A DNA stretch of 64,000 bases, taken from Reyranella sp. (GTDB taxonomy: Bacteria; Pseudomonadota; Alphaproteobacteria; Reyranellales; Reyranellaceae). The notes beneath the pieces are model-generated. The model saw only the letters and a list, made by a program, of their open reading frames with translations. It searched no databases and was not told where the DNA came from. Position numbers and translations under genes: made by a program. The DNA lies in contig JAIEOV010000023.1 of assembly GCA_019750135.1 (NCBI GenBank), positions 169,614 to 233,613 of the forward strand, read 5' to 3'. Shown one piece after another: positions 1-9,151 of the stretch. Numbering within the stretch: the first letter of the stretch is position 1; each line of letters begins with the position of its first letter.

Positions 1-1017
1 GAAGGCCTCGGCAATGGCTTCATCCACCGGCATGCCGCCGCGCCGGCCGATGCCGAGCAGGGTGGCTAGGGCGTCGTTGTCATCGAGCGAAAACTTCAAA
101 GGGTTGTTTCCGCTCGGCCTGATCATCGTCTGCTCGATGCGGAATTCGTCCTTGATGCTGGACCGCGCCATCAGGGTCTGGCGAAGACCGTTGACGCTCG
201 CCCGCAAGGCGGCACCGATCCGCTCCAGCGTCTTCTCCGGATCCGGCAGCGCCGCATCGTTCATAGCGACGCCGCGCAGGAAAGCCTCGACGACGGCGGC
301 ATCGCCCGGCGCGTCGGCCGGCGGCGCAGCCGCGGGCGGTGGGCCCCGACGCTCGGTCTTTGCCGGCGCAGCGGCGGCGTGTGCCGCCGGCTCAGGCTGC
401 GGCAACCGCGCCGCCTGAGGCCGTGGATTGGCAGCCGGCAGGTCGACATCCCAGTCGTCGGGAATGATCGCGACCGGCCCCGGCGGCCGAAAGGCGCTAT
501 CGAGGGCTGGCGCGTGATCGGAGTCGGTCGGTCCGCTGAACGGCTCCGGATTGGGCGCCAGCGGATCGAAATCCGCCGGCAGGATCGGCGAATTGGGCGA
601 GTCCAGCATCGACGAGGAAGTCGGCAGCCGGGCGTCCTGGTAGGGCCGGACATCGGACCGCGACGGCAGGAAGTCGTCGTGCGCACGCGCCGCCCCCTCC
701 TCCTCGTCGATGATCACTTCGATCTCATAGAGGCCGAACTTGACCCGATCGCCGTTGCGCAGCTTCTGGCTGGCGCCCTTGCCGATGGGATCGCCGGCCT
801 GGTTGAGGAACGTGCCGTTTGTGCTGAAGTCGTGCAGTTCCCATTCGCCGACGCCGTAGACGAACTGGCAGTGCTTCTTGGACAGATGACGATCGGGATC
901 GGCAACCACCCACTGATTGTCCTTGCCCCGGCCTATGGAGAACTCGCCGCCACGAACCTCGCGCCGCTCGGGCGCAACGTTGTCGGGACAACGGATCATA
1001 ACAAGCTTCAGGGTCAC
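1..1017 (-). CDS. tagH: Type VI secretion FHA-domain protein (TagH/ImpI type), partial
   Basis: The frame is open for 339 codons from a GTG at 1017 to the window edge, so the C-terminus is missing. An AGGAG lies 11 nt before the GTG. Residues about 20-95 form a forkhead-associated (phosphothreonine-binding) domain with the SIGRG, SKKHC and STNGTFLN motifs. A proline/alanine-rich linker follows. From about residue 245 the sequence resembles the C-terminal region of T6SS-associated FHA proteins (VEAFLRG, KTLERIGAALR, NPLKFS). In that family the protein takes part in threonine-phosphorylation control of T6SS assembly. The rest of a T6SS cluster probably lies left of the window. Confidence 0.85.
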   Translation of the reverse strand, partial: MTLKLVMIRCPDNVAPERREVRGGEFSIGRGKDNQWVVADPDRHLSKKHCQFVYGVGEWELHDFSTNGTFLNQAGDPIGKGASQKLRNGDRVKFGLYEIEVIIDEEEGAARAHDDFLPSRSDVRPYQDARLPTSSSMLDSPNSPILPADFDPLAPNPEPFSGPTDSDHAPALDSAFRPPGPVAIIPDDWDVDLPAANPRPQAARLPQPEPAAHAAAAPAKTERRGPPPAAAPPADAPGDAAVVEAFLRGVAMNDAALPDPEKTLERIGAALRASVNGLRQTLMARSSIKDEFRIEQTMIRPSGNNPLKFSLDDNDALATLLGIGRRGGMPVDEAIAEAF

Positions 1018-1174
1018 GTCAGTACGCACTCCTGTACGGGAGGCGAACGGCAAGTCCGAACGCATAAAATTCTAGTAGCGGAACCTGCCACTGGGCAATC
1101 GGATTTGGCTTTGGATCAATCCTATTGAAAGTTGCAGGGCGCCATAAAACTACCATCAATCTGAGCAGGAAGGG

Positions 1175-2017
1175 ATGCGGTTGACGCGACAGGGCCACCG
1201 CAGCCATCCTACGCGTCAGCCATTCGGCAATAACCCTATGTGCCTTGCTCCATCCCAGGTGATCCTGAGCACCGACGAAGCCGGTGCGGTCGCCCCGCCG
1301 ATCTTCACGTCGGTCGGCCTGGATGCCGTGAACGGCCCGGGCGACGTGTTCGTTATCCAGTCGTTGCTCAACAGGCGGCTGCCCAAGCCTCACACCGAAG
1401 TTCCCGTCACGGGCATGATGGATCCCGGGACGATCCTCGCCATCAAGGCGTTCCAGGCGGTCGTGATGGGCATGAACCCGCCGACCGGACACGTGGCGCC
1501 CGGCAGCCCGACCTACTACGCTCTGGCCGCGCGGCCGCTGGTGGCCAAGGAGCAGGCGCCGCCGCCGCGCTTCGGCCATGTCGGGATCGTTCCGCCGGAC
1601 ATCATCGAGGCCGCCCTGGCATCGCGCAAGCGTTGGGGCGTCCCGCCCTCGATCACTCTGGCGCAATGGATCGTCGAAAGCGCCTGGGGCGCGGCCATGC
1701 CGCCCGACAGCAACAACCCGTTCGGCATCAAGGCGCTGGAAGGCCAGCCCGCGGTCGAAAGCGAGACGCGCGAGGTCATCGACGGCAAGGTGGTCACGGA
1801 GGTGGCACGCTTCCGCCGTTTCGCCAGCATGTCCGAAGCGTTCGATCTGCACGGCAAGCTCCTGGCGACGGGCTCGCCCTACAAGGCCGCCAGGGAGGTC
1901 ATGAACGACCCCGACCGCTTCGCCGACGCCCTGACCGGCGTCTACGCCACCGATCCGCAATACGGCACGACGCTCAAGTGGGTGATGGATAACTATCGCC
2001 TGAAACAGTACGACTGA
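1175..2017 (+). CDS. Glucosaminidase-domain peptidoglycan hydrolase, possible T6SS cargo
   Basis: The protein has 280 aa. Residues about 45-115 resemble a peptidoglycan-binding-like repeat (VIQSLLNRRLP, AIKAFQAV). Residues about 135-275 look like a glucosaminidase (PF01832) domain, with probable catalytic Glu168 in QWIVESAWG and the typical NNPFGIKA motif. There is no clear Sec signal, so export would need another route such as T6SS. The gene is transcribed away from the T6SS FHA gene and is tail-to-tail with a small exported protein. The start is uncertain: ATG 1175 has AGGAAGGG directly before it, and ATG 1238 is the alternative. Confidence 0.75.
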   Translation: MRLTRQGHRSHPTRQPFGNNPMCLAPSQVILSTDEAGAVAPPIFTSVGLDAVNGPGDVFVIQSLLNRRLPKPHTEVPVTGMMDPGTILAIKAFQAVVMGMNPPTGHVAPGSPTYYALAARPLVAKEQAPPPRFGHVGIVPPDIIEAALASRKRWGVPPSITLAQWIVESAWGAAMPPDSNNPFGIKALEGQPAVESETREVIDGKVVTEVARFRRFASMSEAFDLHGKLLATGSPYKAAREVMNDPDRFADALTGVYATDPQYGTTLKWVMDNYRLKQYD

Positions 2018-2018
2018 T

Positions 2019-2300
2019 CTAGGGCTTGAATTCGCCGCCGCCGGGCGGCGTGATCTTGGCGTCGCGCAGCCGCTTCTCGAGCACCGGAATGGCCGACGCG
2101 GCCTTGCCCCTCGAGCAGTCGTCGAGCGCCTGGAGCGCCTCGACGTCGACCCGCCGGCCCGTCGCGTTCTGGACGTACTTCCGATAGACCTCGCTGAGTT
2201 GGGCGCAGTAGGCCTTGTCATCGCTCTGCGCCTGGGCGAGCGGCGCCGCGGTCAGGGCGGCCACGGTCAGGGCGGCAAATACGACGAGGATACGTTTCAC
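2019..2300 (-). CDS. Small exported protein of unknown function
   Basis: A 93-aa protein with a Sec signal peptide (hydrophobic about residues 4-20, cleavage after AQA). The mature part is about 70 residues and contains two cysteines (AYCAQL and LDDCSRG) that could form a disulfide. I do not recognise the family. It converges on the hydrolase gene with a 1-nt gap. Periplasmic location, small size and position beside a peptidoglycan hydrolase make it a candidate immunity protein, but that is inference from context only. Confidence 0.6.
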   Translation of the reverse strand: MKRILVVFAALTVAALTAAPLAQAQSDDKAYCAQLSEVYRKYVQNATGRRVDVEALQALDDCSRGKAASAIPVLEKRLRDAKITPPGGGEFKP

Positions 2301-2512
2301 GGGACCTGTTCCACGATCGGCGGCGGGCCGCGGCCCTGACGGATCCGGCTCGACCGATGACGATGTGCTCGGCGCGATCGTACATCACAATTGGCCCCAA
2401 CTCGAAACCGCTCCGCTTTCCTAGCCGCGGCAGCGGCAGGAATCTGTGGGATTTGTCACCGACCCCGGCACCCTCGAACGGCATGCTTTGCCGTGAAGAT
2501 GTATAGACTGGG

Positions 2513-3388
2513 ATGGCACGTCTCGAACGGGGTGCGGCCATGCAAATCCGTATGGTTCACAACGGCAGGGATCGCGATTCGCTCCTGATGCCGATGGACG
2601 ATCGAACCGTCGACCTCATACTGCAGTTCAGCATCCAGCTCGTACGCGTCGACCCGACGACCCGCCTCACGGAATTCCGCACCTGGGGCACCCATGGCAG
2701 CGGCGACGGCATCCTTCACGACGGCCGCGAGCGGTTCAATCTCGATGCGTGGACCGATGCCGAATGGGTCGCCTTCCGCGACAACTTCGTCCGGGTCCTC
2801 ATGCGCTATTGGGACGGCAAGTTCGAGCTCGCACCGAACCGGGCGTGGTACCAGCCGCGCCACGCCATCGGCGCCGCTTCGTCTCCCAAGATCACCTGCA
2901 GCATGTCGATCGGGCTGGTCGATACGGCGGGGCTGGCGAACCAGCGCTTCTTCATCATCAAGCCGCGGGAAACGAACTTCCGCTCCTTCGCCGTCGGCGA
3001 GCGACGCCTTGGCCTCTTCACCCATCGCGATCTCGCCCTCGACTGGAACACGCGACAGACGCGCATGGGCCGCGTGACGCACAGCGTCAGCTTCCTGCAG
3101 ACCACGATCCTGCACGAGTTCGGCCATACGCTGGGGCTCCATCACGTGCGCGGCCGGGGCAACACCGATGCGCACTACGGCATCACCCTGGACCAGCGTA
3201 ACGAACTCATGGGAATGGGCGATCATGCGACGGCGCGGTTGGCCCAACCGTGGATATCGCAGCTGCGCCACCATCTGATCCCGGCCCATGCCGAAGCGCC
3301 GGTTCGCTTCAACGCACGCGTCGTGTCGCCTCAGCTGGTCACCTACTGGGACAACGACTGGGTGCCGCCGCCGACGCCCGCGCCGTAA
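2513..3388 (+). CDS. Putative metzincin-type zinc metalloprotease
   Basis: A 291-aa protein with a HEFGHTLGLHH motif at residues 201-211, matching HExxHxxGxxH with His201, His205 and His211 as zinc ligands and Glu202 as the base. A downstream NELMGMG could be the methionine turn. No signal peptide or transmembrane segment is seen. The N-terminal 190 residues match nothing I know. The start could be ATG 2513 or ATG 2540. Its position beside T6SS-linked genes raises a secreted-effector role, but nothing in the protein proves it. Confidence 0.7.
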   Translation: MARLERGAAMQIRMVHNGRDRDSLLMPMDDRTVDLILQFSIQLVRVDPTTRLTEFRTWGTHGSGDGILHDGRERFNLDAWTDAEWVAFRDNFVRVLMRYWDGKFELAPNRAWYQPRHAIGAASSPKITCSMSIGLVDTAGLANQRFFIIKPRETNFRSFAVGERRLGLFTHRDLALDWNTRQTRMGRVTHSVSFLQTTILHEFGHTLGLHHVRGRGNTDAHYGITLDQRNELMGMGDHATARLAQPWISQLRHHLIPAHAEAPVRFNARVVSPQLVTYWDNDWVPPPTPAP

Positions 3389-3448
3389 CCACTGTTCGAC
3401 AAGCTGCGCTCAGGCAGGTTAGACGGCTCTGGTCTGACCGGAGAGCTC

Positions 3449-4225
3449 ATGCTGCCGAATGCGTTCGACCGTTTTCGCCTCAACAACCGAACGGCTTTGG
3501 TGACCGGCGCGCGCCGAGAAATCGGCCGTGCCATCGCTCTCGCCCTGGCCGACGCGGGAGCGCGGTTGGCCATCCATCATGCCGGCACCGCCGAGGAAGC
3601 GGCCGACGCCGAGGACGTGGTCCTGCAAATCGAGAAGAGCGGCGGCACGGCGCGCGCCTTCGGGCAGGACTTCGCCTTGGACAATGCAGGGCACAGCCTG
3701 GCCGCAGCGGTCAGTGCCTGGTCGCCCGTCGATATCCTGGTGTTGAATGCTTCCATCGAACTGCCCGAGCCATACGATGCCATCACACGCGAGCGGTTCG
3801 ACCGGCAGATCGCGGTCAACCTGCGCAGCCCGCTTGAGCTGCTGCAGGCTCTGGTTCCGCCCATGGATGCCCGCGCCTGGGGGCGGGTCGTGACCATCGG
3901 CAGCGTCCAGCAGGTCCGGCCGCATCCGCAGATGATGGTCTATGCCGGAACCAAGGCCGCGCAGCTCAACTGGTCATGGAATCTGGCACGCCAGTTCGGC
4001 GGCCAGGGCGTCACGGTGAACAACCTCGCCCCTGGCGCCATCCTGACGGCGCGCAACCGCGCCCAGATGGCGACGGAAGGCGAAGCACTGGTCCAGCGCA
4101 TTCCGGCCGGCCGGCTCGGCAAGCCTGACGATCTCGCCGGGGCAGCCTTGTTGCTCTGCTCCGATGCCGGCGCCTACATCAACGGTGTCAATCTCTACGT
4201 CGATGGCGGCCGGGCCATAGCCTGA
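3449..4225 (+). CDS. SDR-family NAD(P)-dependent oxidoreductase
   Basis: A 258-aa classical short-chain dehydrogenase. The cofactor-binding TGARREIG lies near residue 16, an NAS replaces the usual NAG, a Ser lies in IGSVQQV, and YAGTK supplies the catalytic Tyr and Lys. The C-terminus has the usual PAGRLGKPDD...YINGVNLYVDGG. GGAGAG precedes the ATG. The substrate cannot be told from sequence. The neighbours on both sides are unrelated, so it is probably a single-gene unit. Confidence 0.88.
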   Translation: MLPNAFDRFRLNNRTALVTGARREIGRAIALALADAGARLAIHHAGTAEEAADAEDVVLQIEKSGGTARAFGQDFALDNAGHSLAAAVSAWSPVDILVLNASIELPEPYDAITRERFDRQIAVNLRSPLELLQALVPPMDARAWGRVVTIGSVQQVRPHPQMMVYAGTKAAQLNWSWNLARQFGGQGVTVNNLAPGAILTARNRAQMATEGEALVQRIPAGRLGKPDDLAGAALLLCSDAGAYINGVNLYVDGGRAIA

Positions 4226-4318
4226 GAGGAGAGCCCTGCGAACAGCGTAGCGCGGTTGCGATGGCACGATTGTTGACGCGATGCATCCGCATAGCCAAAG
4301 TTGCAGCAAGGGGCAGAT

Positions 4319-5467
4319 ATGGCGGGGATGAGAGGCATAGGCCGAGTATTGGCCGTGGCGCTGACGATCGCCGTCGCGGGCTGCAAGCCGGACAACAAGT
4401 ATGTCGAGCCGCCGTTGCCGGAGATCGGGGTTTCCGCGCCTCTGATGCGGCCGGTCATGGCCTGGATCGAGGTCACCGGCAACGCTGCCTCCTACAACGA
4501 GGTCGATCTGGTCGCTCGCGTCCAGGGCTTCGTCCAGGAGATCTCCTACAAGGATGACGCCTTCGCGAAGAAGGGCACGCTGCTGTTCACCATCGAGCCG
4601 GCGCCCTACGAAGCGAAGCTGAAGGAGGCCCAGGGCGCGCTCGAGGCGGCCAGGGCGGCGCTGGCGCAGTCGGAAGACGAACTGCTGCGCCAGGAGATCC
4701 TGGTGAAGCAGCGCGTCAGCGACGCGGCGATGCTGCAGCTCGCCCAGGCCAAGCGCGACGGCGACCGCGGCAACGTGAAGGTCCAGGAGGCCAACGTCGA
4801 GACGGCGACCATCAATCTCGGCTACACCCAGGTTCGCGCGCCGTTCGACGGCATCGTCTCCCGCCACCTCGTGTCGGTTGGGGCGCTGGTCGGCTACAAC
4901 ACGCCGACCAAGCTTGCGACGATCGTGCAGCTCTCGCCCATTTACGTCGCGTTCAATCTCAGCGAACAGCAGGTGCAGCGGCGGCGGGCCCAGTTCGGCG
5001 GCCCGATGGCGATGGAAGACCTGCGGAAGATTCCGGTCGAGGTGGGGCTGATGACCGAGGAGGGATATCCCCACAAGGGCCATCTCGACTACGGTTCGCC
5101 CGGCGTCGCATCGACCACCGGCACGCTCTACGTGCGCGGCGTGCTCGAGAACCGCGAGCGCGTGCTGCTGCCCGGCTTCTTCGTCCGCGTACGCATGCCC
5201 GCTGCGCCGACCGAACGCGCGAGCATGCTCGTGCCCGACCGGGTCGTGGGTGAGGACCAGCAGGGCCGCTATGTCCTGGTCCTCAACGAGCGCGACGAGG
5301 TCGTGCAGCGGCACGTCGACATCGGCGAGAAGGTGGGTGCCTTGCGCGCCATCGACAATGGCCTGAAAATCGACGATCGCGTCGTCGTGACGGCGATTCA
5401 GCGCGCCATCCCCGGCCGCAAGGTGAAGCCTGTGCCGGCCACCATCCCGCCGCCAGCTGACGGCTGA
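4319..5467 (+). CDS. RND efflux periplasmic adaptor lipoprotein
   Basis: A 382-aa membrane-fusion (HlyD/AcrA-type) protein. I chose ATG 4319 over the upstream TTG 4301 because AAGGGG lies 7-12 nt before it and the frame then opens with a lipoprotein signal ending in the lipobox VAGC. A barrel-sandwich (lipoyl-like) half, an alpha-helical hairpin at about residues 100-150 and the second half with GYTQVRAPFDGIVS are all visible. It joins the inner-membrane pump to an outer-membrane channel. The pump gene follows 17 nt downstream. No outer-membrane factor gene is present here. Confidence 0.92.
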   Translation: MAGMRGIGRVLAVALTIAVAGCKPDNKYVEPPLPEIGVSAPLMRPVMAWIEVTGNAASYNEVDLVARVQGFVQEISYKDDAFAKKGTLLFTIEPAPYEAKLKEAQGALEAARAALAQSEDELLRQEILVKQRVSDAAMLQLAQAKRDGDRGNVKVQEANVETATINLGYTQVRAPFDGIVSRHLVSVGALVGYNTPTKLATIVQLSPIYVAFNLSEQQVQRRRAQFGGPMAMEDLRKIPVEVGLMTEEGYPHKGHLDYGSPGVASTTGTLYVRGVLENRERVLLPGFFVRVRMPAAPTERASMLVPDRVVGEDQQGRYVLVLNERDEVVQRHVDIGEKVGALRAIDNGLKIDDRVVVTAIQRAIPGRKVKPVPATIPPPADG

Positions 5468-5484
5468 CCGGCGCAGGAATCGAC

Positions 5485-8400
5485 ATGATCTCCAGGTACT
5501 TCATCGACCGGCCGGTGCTGTCCAACGTGCTGGCGATGGTGATGGTCCTGTTCGGCACGATTGCGCTCTTGCGGCTCCCGGTGGAGCACTATCCCGCCAT
5601 CGCGCCGCCGACCGTGCAGGTGACGACCTTCTACCCCGGCGCCAGCGCAGAGATCGTGGCCCAAACCGTGGCGCTGCCGCTCGAGCAGCAGGTCAACGGC
5701 GTCGAAGGCATGCTCTACATGCAGTCGACCAGCGCCAGCAACGGCAGCTACACCCTCACCATCACCTTTGCCATCGGCACGAACCTCGACCTCGCCCAGG
5801 TGCTGGTGCAGAACCGCGTGGCGACGGCGCTGCCGCTCCTGCCGACGGCAGTCAACGCGCTCGGCGTGACGGTGCAGAAGACGTCGACGTCGTTCCTGCA
5901 GATTGCCGCGCTGTACTCTCCGGACAACCGGTTCGACAGCCTGTTCCTCAGCAACTATGCCACCATCAACCTGGTGCCCGAGCTGCAGCGCCTGCCGGGC
6001 GTCGGCAACGTCACCGTGTACGGGGCCGGCCTCTACTCGATGCGGGTCTGGCTGGATCCCAACAAGCTCTACACGTACGGGCTGGTGCCGCAGGACGTGA
6101 TCGGCGCGATCCAGAACCAGAACCGGCAGGTCAGCGCCGGCCAGGTGGGCAGCCCTCCGGCGCCACCCGAACAGAGCTTCCAGCTCAACATCAAGATCCT
6201 GGGGCGCCTCGACGATGTCGCCCAGTTCGGAGAGATCATCGTGAAGGCCGACCCTGGCAGCGGCGGCCGCCTGGTGAGACTGAACGACATCGCGCGCATC
6301 GAGCTCGGCGCGCAGAGCTATGCGCAGCAATTCCATCTCGACAGCAAGTCGTCCGCCGGCATCGCGATCTTCCAGACGCCGGAAGCCAACGCACTCGACG
6401 TCGCCAAACGCGTCAGCGACAGGTTGGCAGAGCTGTCGCAGGGTTTCCCGGCGGGCATCAGCCACGGAATCCCCTTCGACACCACGCGCTATATCCAGGT
6501 CTCGATCGCCGAGGTCTATTCGACGCTGGCCATGGCCGGCATCCTGGTGCTGGTGGTCATGGTACTGTTCCTGCAGGACTGGCGAGTCGTGCTGGTTCCA
6601 GCGACGACCATTCCAGTGACGATCCTCGGAGCGTTCGCAGCCATCGCCGCGCTCGGTTTCACCATCAACCTGTCGACCCTGTTCGCCATCGTGCTGGCGA
6701 TCGGCATCGTCGTCGACGATGCCATCGTGATCGTCGAGGACGTGGTGCGCCGCATCGAACTCGGCCTGCCGCGCCGCGAGGCTGCCATCCAGGCGATGGC
6801 TGAGCTGAGCGGGCCGATCCTCGGCATCACATTGGTGCTGATGGCGGTATTCATCCCGGCGTCGTTCCTGCCCGGCGTCACCGGCCGCATGTTCGCCCAG
6901 TTCGCTCTCGTCATTGCCGCCACCGCGTTCCTGAGCGCGCTGAACGCCGCCACCCTGAAGCCGACCCAGTGCGCGCTGTGGCTGCGCGCGCCGACCCCGC
7001 CGGAGCGGCGCAACATCGTCTTTCGCGGCTTCAATCGCGTCTACGAGGCGCTCGAGAAAGGTTACGGCGTCATCGTCCGAGGCCTGACGCGGCACAGTGT
7101 GGCCACGGCCGGGCTCGCCGTGATCCTGGCTGGGCTGGGCACATGGGGCTTGATGCGGGTCCAGACCGCATTCATCCCCGGCGAGGACCAGGGCTATCTT
7201 CAGGCCGTGGTCCAGCTTCCCGATGGCGCCGCGCTGGGGCGCACCGAGAACACGCTGCAGGTCGTGACGCGGTTGGCGCTCGGCACGCCAGGCGTTCAAA
7301 CCGTGATGACGGTGTCGGGCATATCGATCCTCGACGGCGGCGCGCCGCTCGCCAACGCCGGCGTCGCCTTCGTCATGCTCAAGCCCTGGAAGGACCGCAT
7401 CGGCGTCCCTGGACAGGACCTGGGGTCGATCGTCGCCCGCCTGCAGCGGGGATTGTTCACGCTCGAGGACGGCCAGGGCTTCGTGCTGCAGCCACCGGCC
7501 GTTCACGGCATCGGCAACGCCGGTGGTCTTGCCCTGCAGGTCGAGTTGCGCGACGGGTCGTTCGACTACATCAAGCTGCAGAGGATCACCGACGAGCTGA
7601 TCCGGAACGGCGAGGCCCAATCCGGCCTTGGCCAATTGCTGACCACGTTTCGCGCCGGCGCCCCGCAGGTGCAGCTCGACATCGATCGGACCAAGGCGAC
7701 GGCGCTCGGCGTGTCGGTGGGCGATGTGTTCGACACGCTCGGCACCTATCTCGGCTCGGCCTACGTCAACCAGTTCACCAAGTTCGGTCTCAACCTGCAG
7801 GTCTACGTCCAGGCCGACACGGGACATCGCCATACGCCGTCCGAGATCCTGACCCTCCAGGTGCGCAATGCCGCCGGCCAGATGATTCCGATTGGCGCCG
7901 TGGCCGCGCTCAAGACCGCCGTCGGTCCGCCATTGATCGGTCTCTACAATCGCTTCCCGAGCACGTCGGTGGTCGGCTCGCCGGCGCCTGGCTTCTCGAC
8001 GGGCGAGGCCATGCTTCTTCTCGGCGAGGCGGCGCGCCGCACCTTGCCGCCGGGCGCCGGCTACGAATGGACCGGCATGTCGTATCAGGAAGAGCAGGCG
8101 CGGGGACAGGTCGTCGTCGTGTTCGGCCTGGCCCTGGTGCTGGTCTATCTCTGCCTCGCCGGGCTGTTCGAAAGCTGGCTGTCGCCGCTCCCGGTGATCC
8201 TCTCGGTGCCGCTGGCCCTGATCGGCCCTTATGTCGTGCTGGAGGCGCTGGGACTTGCCAACGACCTCTACACCCAGATCGGCCTGCTGCTGCTGATCGC
8301 TCTTTCGGCCAAGAACGCGATCCTGATCGTCAGGATGGCGCGCGTTGCGCGCGTGCGTGACGGCGTGCCGATCGTCGAGGCGGCGATCGCAGCGGCGCTG

Positions 8401-8649
8401 AGCCGCTTCCGCCCCATCCTGATGACCTCGCTGACCATGGTCCTGAGCGTCGTGCCGCTGGTCCTCGCGGTCGGCGCCGGCGCGAACGCCCGCCACTCGC
8501 TCGGCCTCTGCGTGCTGAGCGGCATGATCGCGTCGACCTGCCTCGCCGTTCTGTTCGTGCCGGCGTTCTTCTGCCTGCTGCAGCGCATCGAGGAGTGGCT
8601 GCAGCCTTCAGCCAGGAGCGTCACACCGTCGGATGGCAAGACGACTTAG
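5485..8649 (+). CDS. RND multidrug efflux pump, inner-membrane AcrB/MexB-type subunit
   Basis: A 1054-aa protein, full length for hydrophobe/amphiphile efflux RND pumps. It starts with the typical MISRYFIDRPVLSNVLAMV segment and has two halves of transmembrane helices and periplasmic porter loops. The proton-relay pair Asp411-Asp412 sits in GIVVDDAIVIVED of TM4. It uses proton influx to expel drugs, detergents or metabolites as a trimer with the adaptor encoded upstream. With no outer-membrane channel nearby, it presumably borrows a TolC/OprM homologue. Confidence 0.95.
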   Translation: MISRYFIDRPVLSNVLAMVMVLFGTIALLRLPVEHYPAIAPPTVQVTTFYPGASAEIVAQTVALPLEQQVNGVEGMLYMQSTSASNGSYTLTITFAIGTNLDLAQVLVQNRVATALPLLPTAVNALGVTVQKTSTSFLQIAALYSPDNRFDSLFLSNYATINLVPELQRLPGVGNVTVYGAGLYSMRVWLDPNKLYTYGLVPQDVIGAIQNQNRQVSAGQVGSPPAPPEQSFQLNIKILGRLDDVAQFGEIIVKADPGSGGRLVRLNDIARIELGAQSYAQQFHLDSKSSAGIAIFQTPEANALDVAKRVSDRLAELSQGFPAGISHGIPFDTTRYIQVSIAEVYSTLAMAGILVLVVMVLFLQDWRVVLVPATTIPVTILGAFAAIAALGFTINLSTLFAIVLAIGIVVDDAIVIVEDVVRRIELGLPRREAAIQAMAELSGPILGITLVLMAVFIPASFLPGVTGRMFAQFALVIAATAFLSALNAATLKPTQCALWLRAPTPPERRNIVFRGFNRVYEALEKGYGVIVRGLTRHSVATAGLAVILAGLGTWGLMRVQTAFIPGEDQGYLQAVVQLPDGAALGRTENTLQVVTRLALGTPGVQTVMTVSGISILDGGAPLANAGVAFVMLKPWKDRIGVPGQDLGSIVARLQRGLFTLEDGQGFVLQPPAVHGIGNAGGLALQVELRDGSFDYIKLQRITDELIRNGEAQSGLGQLLTTFRAGAPQVQLDIDRTKATALGVSVGDVFDTLGTYLGSAYVNQFTKFGLNLQVYVQADTGHRHTPSEILTLQVRNAAGQMIPIGAVAALKTAVGPPLIGLYNRFPSTSVVGSPAPGFSTGEAMLLLGEAARRTLPPGAGYEWTGMSYQEEQARGQVVVVFGLALVLVYLCLAGLFESWLSPLPVILSVPLALIGPYVVLEALGLANDLYTQIGLLLLIALSAKNAILIVRMARVARVRDGVPIVEAAIAAALSRFRPILMTSLTMVLSVVPLVLAVGAGANARHSLGLCVLSGMIASTCLAVLFVPAFFCLLQRIEEWLQPSARSVTPSDGKTT

Positions 8650-8703
8650 AGAGAATGGGATGGTGCCCCGGTTCGGCCGGTAGTTACGGGCCCGGCCGAT
8701 GCA

Positions 8704-9045
8704 TCACATGGCTGCCGGCAGTTCCTTCAGCGCCTGCTGAGCGTCCGGTGTCGCTTTCGCGCAAAAACCGTTTTTGTCCTTTTTGACTTCGTCCATCATG
8801 GTGTCGTAGGTCTTTTCAAGCTTGCGATCGGCAATGTTGAGTTGCCTCTCTGCCCAATCTATCCAGAACTCGAGCTTCTTTTCTTGATCCTTCGTCAATT
8901 CGAGGTCGCAAACCTCCACGGCGATGTCGACGACGTAGAGCCCAAGGACCAAATTCTGAGCATCCTCCTTGCTCAACTTTGATTGAGCCACGACGCTGCC
9001 AGATGACATCAAGCACAAAGCAAGAACGAGATGCATAAACCGCAC
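8704..9045 (-). CDS. Small exported helical protein of unknown function
   Basis: A 113-aa protein with a Sec signal (hydrophobic residues about 5-20, cleavage after VAQ). The mature part of about 92 residues is highly charged and predicted mostly helical, with two cysteines (EVCDLEL and GFCAKA). I recognise no family. It stands alone, convergent with the RND pump and separated from the CoA-transferase by about 105 nt. Confidence 0.55.
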   Translation of the reverse strand: MRFMHLVLALCLMSSGSVVAQSKLSKEDAQNLVLGLYVVDIAVEVCDLELTKDQEKKLEFWIDWAERQLNIADRKLEKTYDTMMDEVKKDKNGFCAKATPDAQQALKELPAAM

Positions 9046-9151
9046 GAGTAGTACTCCCTCTGGTCTATACTATTTTAGCGGGTGCACCACACACCGGGCC
9101 AGCTTTCCGACAGATCCACCCAAAAGAAGTCTGACCATGCGATTGGCCCGG

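Noticed and set aside
5398..8496. A 1032-codon open frame antisense to the RND pump
   Set aside because: High-GC codon use keeps the antisense frame open; its translation is low-complexity (D/R/Q/H-rich) with no domain, while the sense strand is a textbook AcrB protein.
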